From Polyangiaceae bacterium (GTDB lineage Bacteria > Myxococcota_A > Polyangia > Polyangiales > Polyangiaceae), in contig CANJMI010000016.1 in assembly GCA_947475525.1 (NCBI GenBank), forward strand, positions 62,001 through 126,000: a stretch of DNA of 64,000 nucleotides, given 5' to 3'. The translations under genes were made by a program, and so were the position numbers. Of the stretch, positions 17,354 to 26,611 are shown in pieces. The first letter of the stretch is position 1. The number at the start of each line of letters is the position of its first letter. The notes beneath the pieces were generated by a model. The model searched no databases. It was not told the origin of the DNA and was given only the letters and a program-made list of their open reading frames with translations.

Positions 17354-18304
17354 TCAAGTCGCGATCGGTGGCGGCGTAAAGGGGGGGCGCGCATGAAGCG
17401 CCGCGGGGTCGATGCTGCGACTGAGCTCGCGGGCCGAAAGAGGAGCGGCGGTGGGTGTCACGCCGAGACTGTGAGCGAGAATGCCGACGACGGCTTCCGG
17501 TGTCCGGCCTCCGTCGCGGAGCTCCGCGAGGCTCGTGGCGCCGTGGCGTTTCGCTAGGCGTTGGCCGTCAGGGCCGAGCATGAGCGGCACGTGGACGTAG
17601 CGCGGTGGATCTGCTCCGAGCGCACGAAAGAGCGCAAGTTGCCTCGGCGTTGACTCGAAGAGATCGTCGCCACGCACCACTTCAGTCATACCCATCGCCG
17701 CGTCGTCGGTGACCACCGCGAGCTGGTAGGCGACGACCCCGTCGGCACGCGCGATGATGAAGTCACCCGCACCCAGTCCCGCGGCGGACGGCCCGGCGAG
17801 TCCATCGACGAACGACGGCGGCTCATCCAAGCGAAAGCGCCATGCCGCTTTGCGGTCGGCGTGCGTCGGTCCGTCCCTGCACGTGCCGGGATAGACGGCC
17901 CCCGATGGTCCGTGCGGCGCGCTCGCAATCCCAGCGATTTCCCTGCGTGAACAGGTGCACGGATAAATTGCGCGCTCCGCCTTCAACTGCTTGAGTACGG
18001 TCTCGTAGTGGGCGAGTCGCTGGCTCTGAACGTAGGGTGCGAGCGGTCCGCCAACGTCTGGGCCTTCGTCCCAATCGAGGCCGAGCCAACGCAAATCCAT
18101 GAGGAGGTCCTCGGCGGCGTGTGGTTTCACGCGAGGAGCGTCGAGGTCTTCGATGCGCATGACGAACGTGCCTCCCGCGGCTCGCGCCCTCCACCACGCG
18201 ATGAGGGCCGTGCGCGCCGTGCCAAGGTGGATGCGACCGGTCGGAGAAGGCGCGAAGCGACCGCGGTACGAGGGCGTGCGAAGCTCTGTCGGGGGTAGGG
18301 TCAC
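17354..18304 (-). CDS. gluQ: Glutamyl-Q tRNA(Asp) synthetase
   Basis: 316 residues resembling the catalytic half of glutamyl-tRNA synthetase without the anticodon domain, the hallmark of GluQ, which attaches glutamate to queuosine in tRNA(Asp). The ATP motifs are PSPTGRIHLGTA (HIGH class) and QRLAKRHGA (KMSKS class). The zinc ligands YPCTCSRRE and YPGTC are present. I chose a GTG at 18304, 17 bp after the stop of the upstream SDR. The open frame continues upstream in a non-homologous frame over the SDR gene. It is probably transcribed with its neighbours. Confidence 0.92.
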   Translation of the reverse strand: MTLPPTELRTPSYRGRFAPSPTGRIHLGTARTALIAWWRARAAGGTFVMRIEDLDAPRVKPHAAEDLLMDLRWLGLDWDEGPDVGGPLAPYVQSQRLAHYETVLKQLKAERAIYPCTCSRREIAGIASAPHGPSGAVYPGTCRDGPTHADRKAAWRFRLDEPPSFVDGLAGPSAAGLGAGDFIIARADGVVAYQLAVVTDDAAMGMTEVVRGDDLFESTPRQLALFRALGADPPRYVHVPLMLGPDGQRLAKRHGATSLAELRDGGRTPEAVVGILAHSLGVTPTAAPLSARELSRSIDPAALHARPPFTPPPIAT

Positions 18305-18321
18305 GGCGCGCCGCGAGCGTG

Positions 18322-19152
18322 TCACATGAAACGTCGGCTGAGCTTGGCGACGATGGCCTGGTAGCCCGTGGGGGCAATGCGGACCAACGCGTCGAGCATG
18401 CGAGCGTCGCTTCCGATGAGGACGCGTCGCTTGTTTTTTTCGACGGCGCGAAGGATCTGTTTTGCCGCCTCTTCGGCCGAGGTGCGGAACATGCGCTCGA
18501 ACGAACCGCGGCTGCCCTTCGGATCGAGAATGCCGAGCGTAGTCAGGCTGTCGTCGATGCGCGCGGCCTTCAAGATGTTGGTGCGAATTCCGCCGGGATG
18601 GACCGACGTGGCGCTGACCTTTGCGCCCGAGATCTCGAGCTCCTGGCGGAGCGACTCGGTGTAGCCGCGTACAGCGAATTTGCTCGCGTTGTACGCACTC
18701 TGCCCAGGGATCCCCGCGAGGCCGAAGCAGCTCGAGACGTTGACGATGTGCCCATCCCTCGATTGGCGTAAGTGCGGCATGAACGCCTGGGTGCCGTGAA
18801 TCACACCCCAGAAGTTGATGCCCATCAGCCACTCGAAGTCTTCGATGGGCGCGCCCTCCGCGCTCGCTGCAAGTGCGACGCCGGCGTTGTTGATGACAAC
18901 GTTGCAGCCGCCGTGAGCCTTCGCGACCGTCTCGGCCCACGCGAACACTTGGTCGCGCTTGGCGACGTCAACCCGCTGTGCCGTAACGGTTGTCCGGTGG
19001 CGGAGCGCGTCCGCGGTGGCGGTTACGGTGGCCTCGTCGATGTCGGAGAGCGCAAGCTTGGCTCCACGGTCCGCGAGGGCGTACGCGAGGGCGCGACCAA
19101 TCCCCGAGCCGGCGCCGGTAATGGCGACGACTTTGTCTTGGAATGATTTCAT
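18322..19152 (-). CDS. SDR-family oxidoreductase coupled to the BVMO-hydrolase
   Basis: 276 residues: TGAGSGIGRALA cofactor site, NNAGVALA, catalytic YNASKFAVRGYTESLRQEL and a C-terminal extension common in SDRs acting on hydrophobic alcohols and ketones. Its ATG overlaps the stop of the monooxygenase-hydrolase gene as ATGA, indicating translational coupling. By analogy with BVMO pathways, it could oxidise a secondary alcohol to the ketone used by the monooxygenase. That role is inferred from placement. Confidence 0.87.
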   Translation of the reverse strand: MKSFQDKVVAITGAGSGIGRALAYALADRGAKLALSDIDEATVTATADALRHRTTVTAQRVDVAKRDQVFAWAETVAKAHGGCNVVINNAGVALAASAEGAPIEDFEWLMGINFWGVIHGTQAFMPHLRQSRDGHIVNVSSCFGLAGIPGQSAYNASKFAVRGYTESLRQELEISGAKVSATSVHPGGIRTNILKAARIDDSLTTLGILDPKGSRGSFERMFRTSAEEAAKQILRAVEKNKRRVLIGSDARMLDALVRIAPTGYQAIVAKLSRRFM

Positions 19153-21728
19153 GATTGGGAGGCTCCGGTGACGCGCTCAGGCGCAGCGGAGTCCCGGTCG
19201 TAGCGCACTCCGCCTACGTGCGCGCGCAAATCCGCGGCGACCGATTCGAGCGCCCTTCGACATGCGCGACTGACCGCAAGCATGTGGATGAAGCCGTGAA
19301 CAAGGCCGTCCATGCGCCGCAAGCGCGTCGGCACACCCGCGGCTTCGAGGCGGCGCGCGTAGTTCTCGCCTTCGTCGCGAAGCGGATCGAAGCCGGCGGT
19401 CACGATCAGCGCGGGGGCAAGCCCGCTAAGCTCGGTCTCGAGGCCGGGATCGGCGGTGACGTCAGGCGTGCCGTAGCGTTCCCCCCGGTATTTGCGGGCA
19501 AACCATTCGAGGTCGCTCGCTTCGAGGAAGAAGCCTTCGCCAAATTGTGAGACCGAGGGGAAACTCCGCGTACGGTCGATGGTGGGGTAGAGGAGCAGCT
19601 GCAACGCCGGCCGAGGGAGTCCGCGGCGCTTCGCTTCTTGCGCGACGACGGCCGCGAGGTTGCCGCCCGCGCTGTCGCCCGAGACGACAATACGGCTCGG
19701 ATCCGCCCCGAGGCTCTCGGCATTCGCGCATGCCCATTCGTAGGCCGCCACACCGTCCACGACCGCGGCTGGGTGCGGGTGCTCGGGCGCAAGCCGATAA
19801 TCGATCGAGAGCACGTGGACCCCGGCTTCGCGGCAGAGCACGCGGCACGGCGCGTCGTGCGACTCGAGATCGCCGAGAACGAAACCGCCTCCGTGGTAGT
19901 AGACCACCAATGCCGCGCGCTCTCCGTTTTCGGGAACGTAATGGCGCGCGCGCACGTGGGGGTTGATGGTGAGGTCGCGCACCGCCGCGACGGCGACGAC
20001 GGGGCCCGCCCCTGTAACGGCGTCCCGGCGCAACCGCGCCCGCGACTCGACGATCGAGATGCTCGTGAGACCCGGCGAGCCGGTAAGCTTGCGCACAGCG
20101 AGGATCGCTTGCAGCTCGGGTTCGAGCGTGAGCCCGTGGCGGACGAGCGGTCTCGGGGCGAGCCAGCGCGCAGGCAGACTCGTGATGGCCCGCCCTGCGA
20201 GCATCTCGATGCGCGATTTAAGCGGCAGCATGACCGGGGCGTTGCGGCGTTCTTCGACGAGGTAGTCGGAGGCCTCGAAGCGGCGCGCACGTCGGATGTA
20301 GCTGAAGGTGTAGCCTGGCCAGAGCGTCGAGTTTCGGCCTGTTTTATCGAGGTACCAACTCGTGCAGCCCGTTGCCCAAACCGTGGTGGCGAGGCCCCGG
20401 TCGATCTCCGCGACGTAGCGGGCTTCCGCGGCGACGCTCGGCTCGACGGCCGCGGCCTGCGTTGCGTCGAGGTGGCGCAGCGCGCCGAGCAAGTGTTCGA
20501 CCTGCGCCTCGATCATCAAGATCATCGACGAGTGCCCGAGCCCCGTATTCGGACCGGGGATCATGAAGAAGTTTGGAAAGCCCGGCACCGACGTCCCGAG
20601 GTAAGCGCGCATGCTGCCGTCCCACGTCTCATCGAGAGAACGTCCGTCGCGCCCTCGAACGCATTTGGCGAAGGGCATGCCAGTGACGTCGAAGCCGGTT
20701 CCGAAGATCAGCGCGTCGAGCTCGTGTTCGCGGCCGTCGCTCGTGCGGACTCCGCGCTCGGTGACTTCGGCTATCGCGGTCGTCTCGACGTGCACGTTCG
20801 CGCGAGTCAGGGCGGGGTAGTAGTCATCGCTCACGAGCACACGCTTGCAGCCCATCCGGTAGCGCGGTCGCAGCTTTTCGCGGAGCGCGGGGTCCGGTAC
20901 CGCGCCGTCGAGGTAGAGCGCGGCCACCTTCTGGGCGAGCTTGCCGAGCTCCGGCTGCAAGAACACGGTGCCCACGAGTTCGCGGCGCAAATAGATCGAG
21001 CTGCGAACCCAGCGGCGCGCGACGCTCGAGCGGGCAAGCACGCGTTTGTAGGTCTCACCGAAGGCGACGTCGTTGCGTGGCAAGACCCATGGCGGTGTGC
21101 GTTGAAACACCGTGAGTTTTTCCACGACGGGCTGAATCACCGGGATGAACTGCGCGGCCGACGCGCCCGTGCCGACGACGCCGACGCGTTTGTCAGCGAG
21201 GTCGTAGTCATGCTGCCAGCGGGCCGAGTGAAACGAACGCCCGGCAAAACGCTCGATCCCCGGCAGCGAAGGCGCAGTGGGTTCGCTGAGCGCGCCAACG
21301 GCCGAGACGAGCACGTCGGCTGTGAAGGGTCCGGCGTTCGTGTCGAGTTGCCAGTGCTGCCGGGTGGCGTCCCAGCGCGCTTCGAGAATGCGGTGCTCGA
21401 AGTGGATGTACGGGCGTACGCCGAAACGGTCCGCGCAGTCCTCCAGGTAACGTCGGATCTCGGCCTGAGGTGAGTACGTGTGACTCCAGTTTGGATTCGG
21501 CGCGAACGAGAAGCTGTAGAGGTGCGACTCGACGTCGCAGGCGCATCCTGGATAGGTGTTCTCGCGCCAGACGCCGCCGACGTCCTGGGCACGCTCGAAG
21601 ATGGCGAAGTCGCGACGCCCCTCCTGCAAGAGCCGGATCGCCGCGCCAAGCCCCGCGAAGCCCGTGCCGATGATGGCCACGCGGAGGTGTCGGTTCACGA
21701 TGGTCGTTGGGAGAGGCATGGTCGTCAT
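19149..21728 (-). CDS. Baeyer-Villiger-type monooxygenase fused to an HSL-family alpha/beta hydrolase
   Basis: 859 residues. Residues 1 to about 500 are a flavin monooxygenase: FAD motif GTGFAGLG at 21-28, the BVMO fingerprint FxGxxxHxxxW at 161-171 (Phe161, Gly163, His167, Trp171, then Gln where Pro or Asp is usual) and a second Rossmann motif at 186-191. Residues about 530-845 are a hormone-sensitive-lipase-type hydrolase: oxyanion HGGG at 612-615, nucleophile Ser686 in GDSAGG, Asp781 in DPLRDEG and His811 in VHGF. Both active sites look complete. A BVMO turns a ketone into an ester and the hydrolase would split it in the same chain. The next gene is a coupled SDR. Confidence 0.9.
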   Translation of the reverse strand: MTTMPLPTTIVNRHLRVAIIGTGFAGLGAAIRLLQEGRRDFAIFERAQDVGGVWRENTYPGCACDVESHLYSFSFAPNPNWSHTYSPQAEIRRYLEDCADRFGVRPYIHFEHRILEARWDATRQHWQLDTNAGPFTADVLVSAVGALSEPTAPSLPGIERFAGRSFHSARWQHDYDLADKRVGVVGTGASAAQFIPVIQPVVEKLTVFQRTPPWVLPRNDVAFGETYKRVLARSSVARRWVRSSIYLRRELVGTVFLQPELGKLAQKVAALYLDGAVPDPALREKLRPRYRMGCKRVLVSDDYYPALTRANVHVETTAIAEVTERGVRTSDGREHELDALIFGTGFDVTGMPFAKCVRGRDGRSLDETWDGSMRAYLGTSVPGFPNFFMIPGPNTGLGHSSMILMIEAQVEHLLGALRHLDATQAAAVEPSVAAEARYVAEIDRGLATTVWATGCTSWYLDKTGRNSTLWPGYTFSYIRRARRFEASDYLVEERRNAPVMLPLKSRIEMLAGRAITSLPARWLAPRPLVRHGLTLEPELQAILAVRKLTGSPGLTSISIVESRARLRRDAVTGAGPVVAVAAVRDLTINPHVRARHYVPENGERAALVVYYHGGGFVLGDLESHDAPCRVLCREAGVHVLSIDYRLAPEHPHPAAVVDGVAAYEWACANAESLGADPSRIVVSGDSAGGNLAAVVAQEAKRRGLPRPALQLLLYPTIDRTRSFPSVSQFGEGFFLEASDLEWFARKYRGERYGTPDVTADPGLETELSGLAPALIVTAGFDPLRDEGENYARRLEAAGVPTRLRRMDGLVHGFIHMLAVSRACRRALESVAADLRAHVGGVRYDRDSAAPERVTGASQS

Positions 21729-21815
21729 GTGGGGCTTGAATTCGACGGCGGGGGCAGAGCGCTCTCGAGCTTGCGTGGGATGTCCGAGGTCGCGGCGCTC
21801 GGTGGGCTCGACGAC

Positions 21816-22748
21816 TCAGTTCTTGTCGTTGAAGAGCGTCTCGATGAGCTTCTTTTTCGCGGGCGAGGCTTGGTAGAACGCGTACTTTGTGTGGCTCGCG
21901 AGACCGTTCAGCCCGGTGAGCCAGTCTTTCACTTGGCTCTGCAGCGAGGCCTTCATCTTCACGTTCACGTAGATCGCGTGGATGTGGCGCGCTTCGCTGG
22001 AAGGCCACCCATCCTTTCCAGGATCACGAAAAAATGCCGCAAATCCGTGGCTCGCGAGGTTGTCGACGAGGACCTTGACCTGCGCGTTCGTCAGCGTCTT
22101 GACCGAGAGATCGGTGGCCGCAGAATACGCCAATCCGTCGATCGTTCCGTCTTGCGCGTGCGTGCCCGCGGAGGCGGCAAAACTCCCAATGGTCTGCGAA
22201 ATCATTGCCGCGGTGATGCCGACGCAGCGGAGGTGGTCCGAGGCCGCGGGGGCGAGGCCGTACTTGAGCTGGGCCTTGTGCGCGCACTCGGGGAGGACAA
22301 GTTTGCAAAAATCGTCCGAGCCGGTGGCGACGAAGCAGCCGTGTTCGCACGGGGTTGCCGCGGTCGCGGGGCCCGGGCCATCGCAGTGGTAGAGCGTCTC
22401 CGCGACGCCATCCGCTACCTTGTCGCCGGCGCAATACTCGCCGACCTTCGCCGTGTCCTCGCAGCTCGGCGAAGCGGGAGCCACGCCACCCGCGCCACCG
22501 AGCCCGCCCGCGCCACCGAGTCCGCCTGCGCCACCGAGTCCGCCCGCGCCACCGAGTCCGCTCGCGCCGCCGAGTCCGCCCGCGCCGCCGACGGATGTGA
22601 ACGTGCCCGTTCCGGGGACGCCCTCCGAGGTGTTCGCGTCGTCCGCGCCGCACGCGATGAGTCCAATCCCGACAACGACGAGCGCCACGCGTCCGTGCGA
22701 GGAGCGCGCTCGTGCGACCTTGGAAACCGTGGCCTTACATTCTCGCAT
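21816..22748 (-). CDS. Gly-rich-linker lipoprotein of unknown function
   Basis: 310 residues from the ATG at 22748. The signal peptide ends VVGIGLIAC, followed by a linker of GLGGAG repeats (about 35 residues) and a domain of about 220 residues with several Cys residues (ADGVAETLYHCDGPGP, CEHGC) and a C-terminal helical part. No family was recognised. The gene's 5' end overlaps the 3' end of the ATP-grasp gene by 14 bp on the same strand, so they are probably co-transcribed. Confidence 0.78.
   Translation of the reverse strand: MRECKATVSKVARARSSHGRVALVVVGIGLIACGADDANTSEGVPGTGTFTSVGGAGGLGGASGLGGAGGLGGAGGLGGAGGLGGAGGVAPASPSCEDTAKVGEYCAGDKVADGVAETLYHCDGPGPATAATPCEHGCFVATGSDDFCKLVLPECAHKAQLKYGLAPAASDHLRCVGITAAMISQTIGSFAASAGTHAQDGTIDGLAYSAATDLSVKTLTNAQVKVLVDNLASHGFAAFFRDPGKDGWPSSEARHIHAIYVNVKMKASLQSQVKDWLTGLNGLASHTKYAFYQASPAKKKLIETLFNDKN
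22491..22592 (-). repeat. 18-bp tandem repeat, about 5.7 units
   Basis: Units of the form CGCGCCACCGAGTCCGCC on the plus strand, repeated with few substitutions. They encode the GLGGAG linker of the surrounding lipoprotein. This is a second, unrelated 18-bp linker repeat like the one at 6327-6466. Confidence 0.9.
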
Positions 22749-23955
22749 GGACGTGGATCGTTCCGGCGGCCTCTTCAGCCATCGCCAAGGTGGCGTCGTG
22801 GTCGGGATGACGCACGACGATGTTGCCGTCACTCAAAAAAGTCTTCGTCCAGTCGCGCCGCGGGGCCCCCAATGGGAGGATGTCGAGGCGTGCCACGTAG
22901 GCGCGGTATTTCGCGAGGAAGGCGTCGACGCCTTGAGAGCCTGCGATGCGACCTTTCCCCTTCGCGCGTTTGAAGATGATCGCCGCGTGGTACTTTTGCT
23001 CAGGCGGAGCGGCCACTTCGCCTGTGACGACGGCGCGCGCCCAATCGACGAACAGATCGATGTCGCCCGCGTAGTTCATCAAATCGACCATGCTGGCGCC
23101 GGGGGCACGGCACGCGATCTCCCCGAAAATGGGCTCGCCGTCTTGCGTGCGAAACCACTCCATGTGGGTGAAGCCCGTGGTCATGCCGAGGGCGGTGATG
23201 GCCTTGCGGCCCATGGCGACGGCCGCCGCGAGCTCGGGGCTCTCGCGGTCGCGCAGCGTCATGATGATCGGGCTTATCCACTCCTTTTTCCGGGCTTCGA
23301 GCACGTTGGGGTAGTAGCGCGAGCAGCTCTCGTAGACGGGCACGCCGTTTACGCAGATCGTCTCGTAGGTGTACTCGTCGCCTTCGATGAGCTCCTCGAC
23401 GCTCGCCTCCTCCACGTGGCGGGTGCGCGCGAGTACGGCCTCGAATTCCTCCCTTGACGAGGCGCGCCAGGTGTCCGCCGAACCGGCTCCGGCGATCGGC
23501 TTGAAGATCAGCGGATAGCCAACACGCTCGGCCGCCGCCCATGCTTCATCCCGCGTTTGCACGCGCTCGGACTTCGGTACGCGCACCCCCGCGGTCGCCA
23601 CACGCTCGCGCATCGTTACCTTGTCGCGAAAGCCCATCACCGCATCGCGACGCATCCCGGGGAGCCCCCAGCGCTCGCGTAGATCGGCCGCAAGCAGCAT
23701 CAGCGGCTCCCAGTTCGTCTCGATCCTGTCGACCGGACGGCCTCGCAGCCACGCCTCGAGTCGTCGCGTGACCTCGGGCTCGTCGAGTGCGCTCGGCACC
23801 TGGAGATAATCGCTGAGCGCGCTCCGCAGTCCTGCGGGCAAGGCGCCTAGGGGCGTGTCTCCAACGCCGAAGACGGTCGCCCCCACCTCGGCCAAGCCGC
23901 GGGCGAACTGCTGCATTTCGGGCGGGTAACCGGGCGACAAAAAGAGGATGCGCAC
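22735..23955 (-). CDS. ATP-grasp domain protein
   Basis: About 406 residues beginning MRILFLSPGYPPEM when started at the GTG at 23955 (another GTG at 23973 adds six residues). There is a Rossmann-like N-terminal domain of about 100 residues and then an ATP-grasp fold: RDKVTMRERVATAGVRVP, the ATP-binding YPLIFKPIAGAGS, EELIEGDEYTYE and metal-site FGEIACRAPGASMVD. It probably ligates a carboxylate to an amine or carrier. The substrate is unknown. It sits just downstream of PhoD and upstream of a lipoprotein on the same strand. Confidence 0.82.
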   Translation of the reverse strand: MRILFLSPGYPPEMQQFARGLAEVGATVFGVGDTPLGALPAGLRSALSDYLQVPSALDEPEVTRRLEAWLRGRPVDRIETNWEPLMLLAADLRERWGLPGMRRDAVMGFRDKVTMRERVATAGVRVPKSERVQTRDEAWAAAERVGYPLIFKPIAGAGSADTWRASSREEFEAVLARTRHVEEASVEELIEGDEYTYETICVNGVPVYESCSRYYPNVLEARKKEWISPIIMTLRDRESPELAAAVAMGRKAITALGMTTGFTHMEWFRTQDGEPIFGEIACRAPGASMVDLMNYAGDIDLFVDWARAVVTGEVAAPPEQKYHAAIIFKRAKGKGRIAGSQGVDAFLAKYRAYVARLDILPLGAPRRDWTKTFLSDGNIVVRHPDHDATLAMAEEAAGTIHVHARM

Positions 23956-23984
23956 GACCGCGCAAGAGTACACGCAATGCGCGC

Positions 23985-25754
23985 TTAGACGGTCTCGATT
24001 GTGGCGCTTCCGCTCTTCGTACGCAGCACGACGCGCTCGATGCCGCCATCGAAGGCCTTCGACGTGACCGGGCTCTTCAGCAAGAGGAACGTCACGCGCA
24101 GCTCGCTCTCTCCTTCGACGTCGACGATGCCGATTCCGTTGCCTTTGCTGCGCGCGAATTTGCAGTGTGGCCCCGCTTCCCGAATGAGCTCATCCATCTT
24201 CGGGACGAGCGCGCCGAGGCCGAGGCTCTTGAAGGTCGCGTTGCCCTCGACGACCCGCTCGATGATCTCCTGAAACGACGTGGATGCGGCCGCTCCCACC
24301 ACGAACTCGACGGCAGTCGGTGTGGTCTTCGCATCAAAATCCGGATGAAGCTCCGACGCGTAGAAGGCGTGGACGTCACCCGTCAGCACGACGACGTTGG
24401 ATGCGGTGGCAAGCTCGGTCAGCACCTCTTTGCGCTCCGTGCGGAAGCCGTCCCATTGGTCGACCGTAAGGTAAAAGAGGTCCTTGTAGAGTTCAGGGAC
24501 GTCGTAGTCTTTTAGGTTCACGACCAACTGGGCGACTTGAGTCTCGCTGCCCCAAACCTTCCATGTCGCGTCGGAGCTCGTCACCGAGTCGATAAGCCAG
24601 TCCTTCTGCACCTGTCCGAGCATCGTCGGTTTCGCGGCGGCTTCTTTTGGATCGAAGCCTTTTTTCAATACGAAGGCGCGCGAGCCGAGCGCGGAGTTCT
24701 TGCTGAGCTTGGCGACGTCGACGTCGACTGGGCCTTCGGGGATCACGTGGTCGCTGCGGAAGTAACGCTGATCGGTGAGGAAGATCTCGAGGTGTTTTCC
24801 CCAGCGGAGCTTGCGGTAAATGAGGATGTCATTCGGAAACGCGGCGGCCTCGTCGTAGTGAACATCCGCGGGCTGGTATTCGTTCCAGGCGCGGCTCGCG
24901 GCCTTGCGGCGCGTCGGGTTCTGCTCGTCCTCGAGGTCGTTCGAGTGGGTCGCGTTGTCCTGCCAGCAGTCGTCGGCGAACTCGTGGTCATCCCAAATGT
25001 TGATGAACGGAAAGAGTGCGTGCGCGGCCTGTAGATCGGGGTCGCTGCGGTATTGGCGGTAGAGCGAACGGTAATCCCCCAACGTGAACGCGGCTTTGAA
25101 AGGCGCGTCCTTCTCGCCGATGACGATGCCTTCGGCGATGGTGACGCGGCGATCCTCGGAGGGTTCCTGGAAGCGCGGGTCGCCTTCGGTTTCGTAGATG
25201 TAGTCACCGAGGTGCAGCACGAACTCGGGCTCGGGCGTCTCGGCGAGGAGCGCCTTGTACGCGTGAAAGTAGCGCCCATTGAAGTCTTGGCACGTGACGA
25301 ACGCGAAGCGCGGACTGACGTCGTCGCCGGGGAGGGGCGCGGTCTTGGTGCGGCCGACTACGCTTACGACGCCCTGCGCCGTGAAGCGATAGTAGTAGGT
25401 CGTGGACGCGGTGAGGCCCGTGAGTTTCAGCTTCGCGGTGTGGTCGGTGTCTGGCGACGTGGTGACGTTCCCAGCGGCCACCATCGTCGCGAACGCCGCG
25501 TCGGTCGCGACCTCGTAGTGTACGGCGAGCGAGTGGCTGGCGTCCGGAACCGCGCGTACCCAGAGGATCACAGTGTCGGGTGTCGGATCACCCGAGGCGA
25601 CGCCTTGCGGAAAGATTCGCGCACGCGCCCCAGGATCGCTCGTAGGCCCGTCCTCCACGCTCGCGCACCCCGCGAGAAGACCGGGCGCCGTTGCCACCAC
25701 GGTCACGAGCCCAAGGCCGCGCAACACGTCGCGCCGAACCAACGTCGTCGTCAC
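23985..25754 (-). CDS. phoD: PhoD-family alkaline phosphatase, TAT-exported
   Basis: 589 residues, a PhoD-type phosphodiesterase/phosphomonoesterase that releases phosphate outside the cell. The N-terminus has a twin-arginine signal (Arg7-Arg8 in VRRDVLRGLG) running into a lipobox-like LLAGC at residue 30, so it may be a TAT-exported lipoprotein. Metal-site motifs appear in order: FVTCQD, LGDYIYE, IWDDHEF and LTGDVHAF. A Pur-acid-phosphatase-like N-terminal domain precedes the core. It fits with the PiT/DUF47 phosphate uptake genes at the start of the window. Confidence 0.93.
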   Translation of the reverse strand: MTTTLVRRDVLRGLGLVTVVATAPGLLAGCASVEDGPTSDPGARARIFPQGVASGDPTPDTVILWVRAVPDASHSLAVHYEVATDAAFATMVAAGNVTTSPDTDHTAKLKLTGLTASTTYYYRFTAQGVVSVVGRTKTAPLPGDDVSPRFAFVTCQDFNGRYFHAYKALLAETPEPEFVLHLGDYIYETEGDPRFQEPSEDRRVTIAEGIVIGEKDAPFKAAFTLGDYRSLYRQYRSDPDLQAAHALFPFINIWDDHEFADDCWQDNATHSNDLEDEQNPTRRKAASRAWNEYQPADVHYDEAAAFPNDILIYRKLRWGKHLEIFLTDQRYFRSDHVIPEGPVDVDVAKLSKNSALGSRAFVLKKGFDPKEAAAKPTMLGQVQKDWLIDSVTSSDATWKVWGSETQVAQLVVNLKDYDVPELYKDLFYLTVDQWDGFRTERKEVLTELATASNVVVLTGDVHAFYASELHPDFDAKTTPTAVEFVVGAAASTSFQEIIERVVEGNATFKSLGLGALVPKMDELIREAGPHCKFARSKGNGIGIVDVEGESELRVTFLLLKSPVTSKAFDGGIERVVLRTKSGSATIETV

Positions 25755-25870
25755 CGTGAACCCCGGACGGCCGTAAGCCTTCGCGTTTGAATGATCACGG
25801 ATGGAGGTTTATCGCGAGGGCGCCGGCGAAGATAGAGCGCGCACGCACATGGAGGATGCCGCTCGAGTCG

Positions 25871-26590
25871 TCAGCCGCGCGGCTGCGGGGGCTGGGTGAG
25901 CCACTGCATGAAGCGCTCGTAGTGGGCAGTGAACTGACCGAGCGTGGTCGCGTCCGCGGCCAAGCGTTGCCGCCAATGAGCATCCAGTCGCTCAAGTTGG
26001 TCCTCGGTTAATTTGTAACGCAAGGCGATGCGCGCCGTGTCGCTTGGCTGGGCTGCACGCTCCACACAGAGCGCGGCGTAGTTCTCGACCGTGAAGGCTT
26101 TGAGGTGAGGGTCCATCGAGCGCGGTGAAAACGGCAGCACCTCGGCATCGAAGTCGAGGGCCGGGACCATGCTCGTTTCGCCGATAGCCTCGCGGGGGAC
26201 ACTCTGCGGGGCCGGGGGTTGCTCGAATGCGGGCGCGGGGGCGTTGCTTTCGAACCAGTGGTCGCTCACCGGAGGCAGGGGCAGCGGGACGGCGCGTTCC
26301 AGTAAAACAACCGGTAGAACGTGTTCTATTGGGGCCTCGCCTTCTATTTGGGCCTCGCCTTCGAGCAGTGCCCAAGCCGCGCGGAGCCACCGCAACCGCT
26401 GTGGGTCGGCCGTCTCGACCGCGGTCGCGAGTGCGACGAGGACCTCGCGAGCGTGCCGGAGGTCGTCGACCTCGATTGCCGGATGGGTCGGTGGCCTGCG
26501 GCGTAGCTCGGCGAGTTTGGCGTCGGGCGTCAGAACCAGCAAGCTCAAGAGCAGCGCCTTGGTGCGCGATTCGTCCACGTCGGTTAGCAT
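25871..26590 (-). CDS. T6SS-associated protein of unknown function
   Basis: 239 residues without signal peptide or membrane segment. The N-terminal half is helical with Leu repeats, the middle is Pro-rich. The C-terminal 75 residues (from FTVENYAALCVERAA to YERFMQWL) match, from memory, a helical module seen in myxobacterial proteins next to T6SS tip genes. It is the last gene of the PAAR-effector unit, 22 bp after the NTF2-like gene. It could be a loading adaptor. That function is inferred from context. Confidence 0.65.
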   Translation of the reverse strand: MLTDVDESRTKALLLSLLVLTPDAKLAELRRRPPTHPAIEVDDLRHAREVLVALATAVETADPQRLRWLRAAWALLEGEAQIEGEAPIEHVLPVVLLERAVPLPLPPVSDHWFESNAPAPAFEQPPAPQSVPREAIGETSMVPALDFDAEVLPFSPRSMDPHLKAFTVENYAALCVERAAQPSDTARIALRYKLTEDQLERLDAHWRQRLAADATTLGQFTAHYERFMQWLTQPPQPRG

Positions 26591-26611
26591 AGCGAAGATT
26601 GCGCGCGAGCC

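Noticed and set aside
19638-21473. Plus-strand frame of 611 codons over the monooxygenase-hydrolase gene
   Set aside because: No motifs, and strongly biased Arg/Ala/Val composition typical of an antisense frame at this GC content.
22500-22590. CRISPR-like regularity of the 18-bp units
   Set aside because: Units are contiguous without spacers, in frame, and encode a Gly-rich lipoprotein linker.
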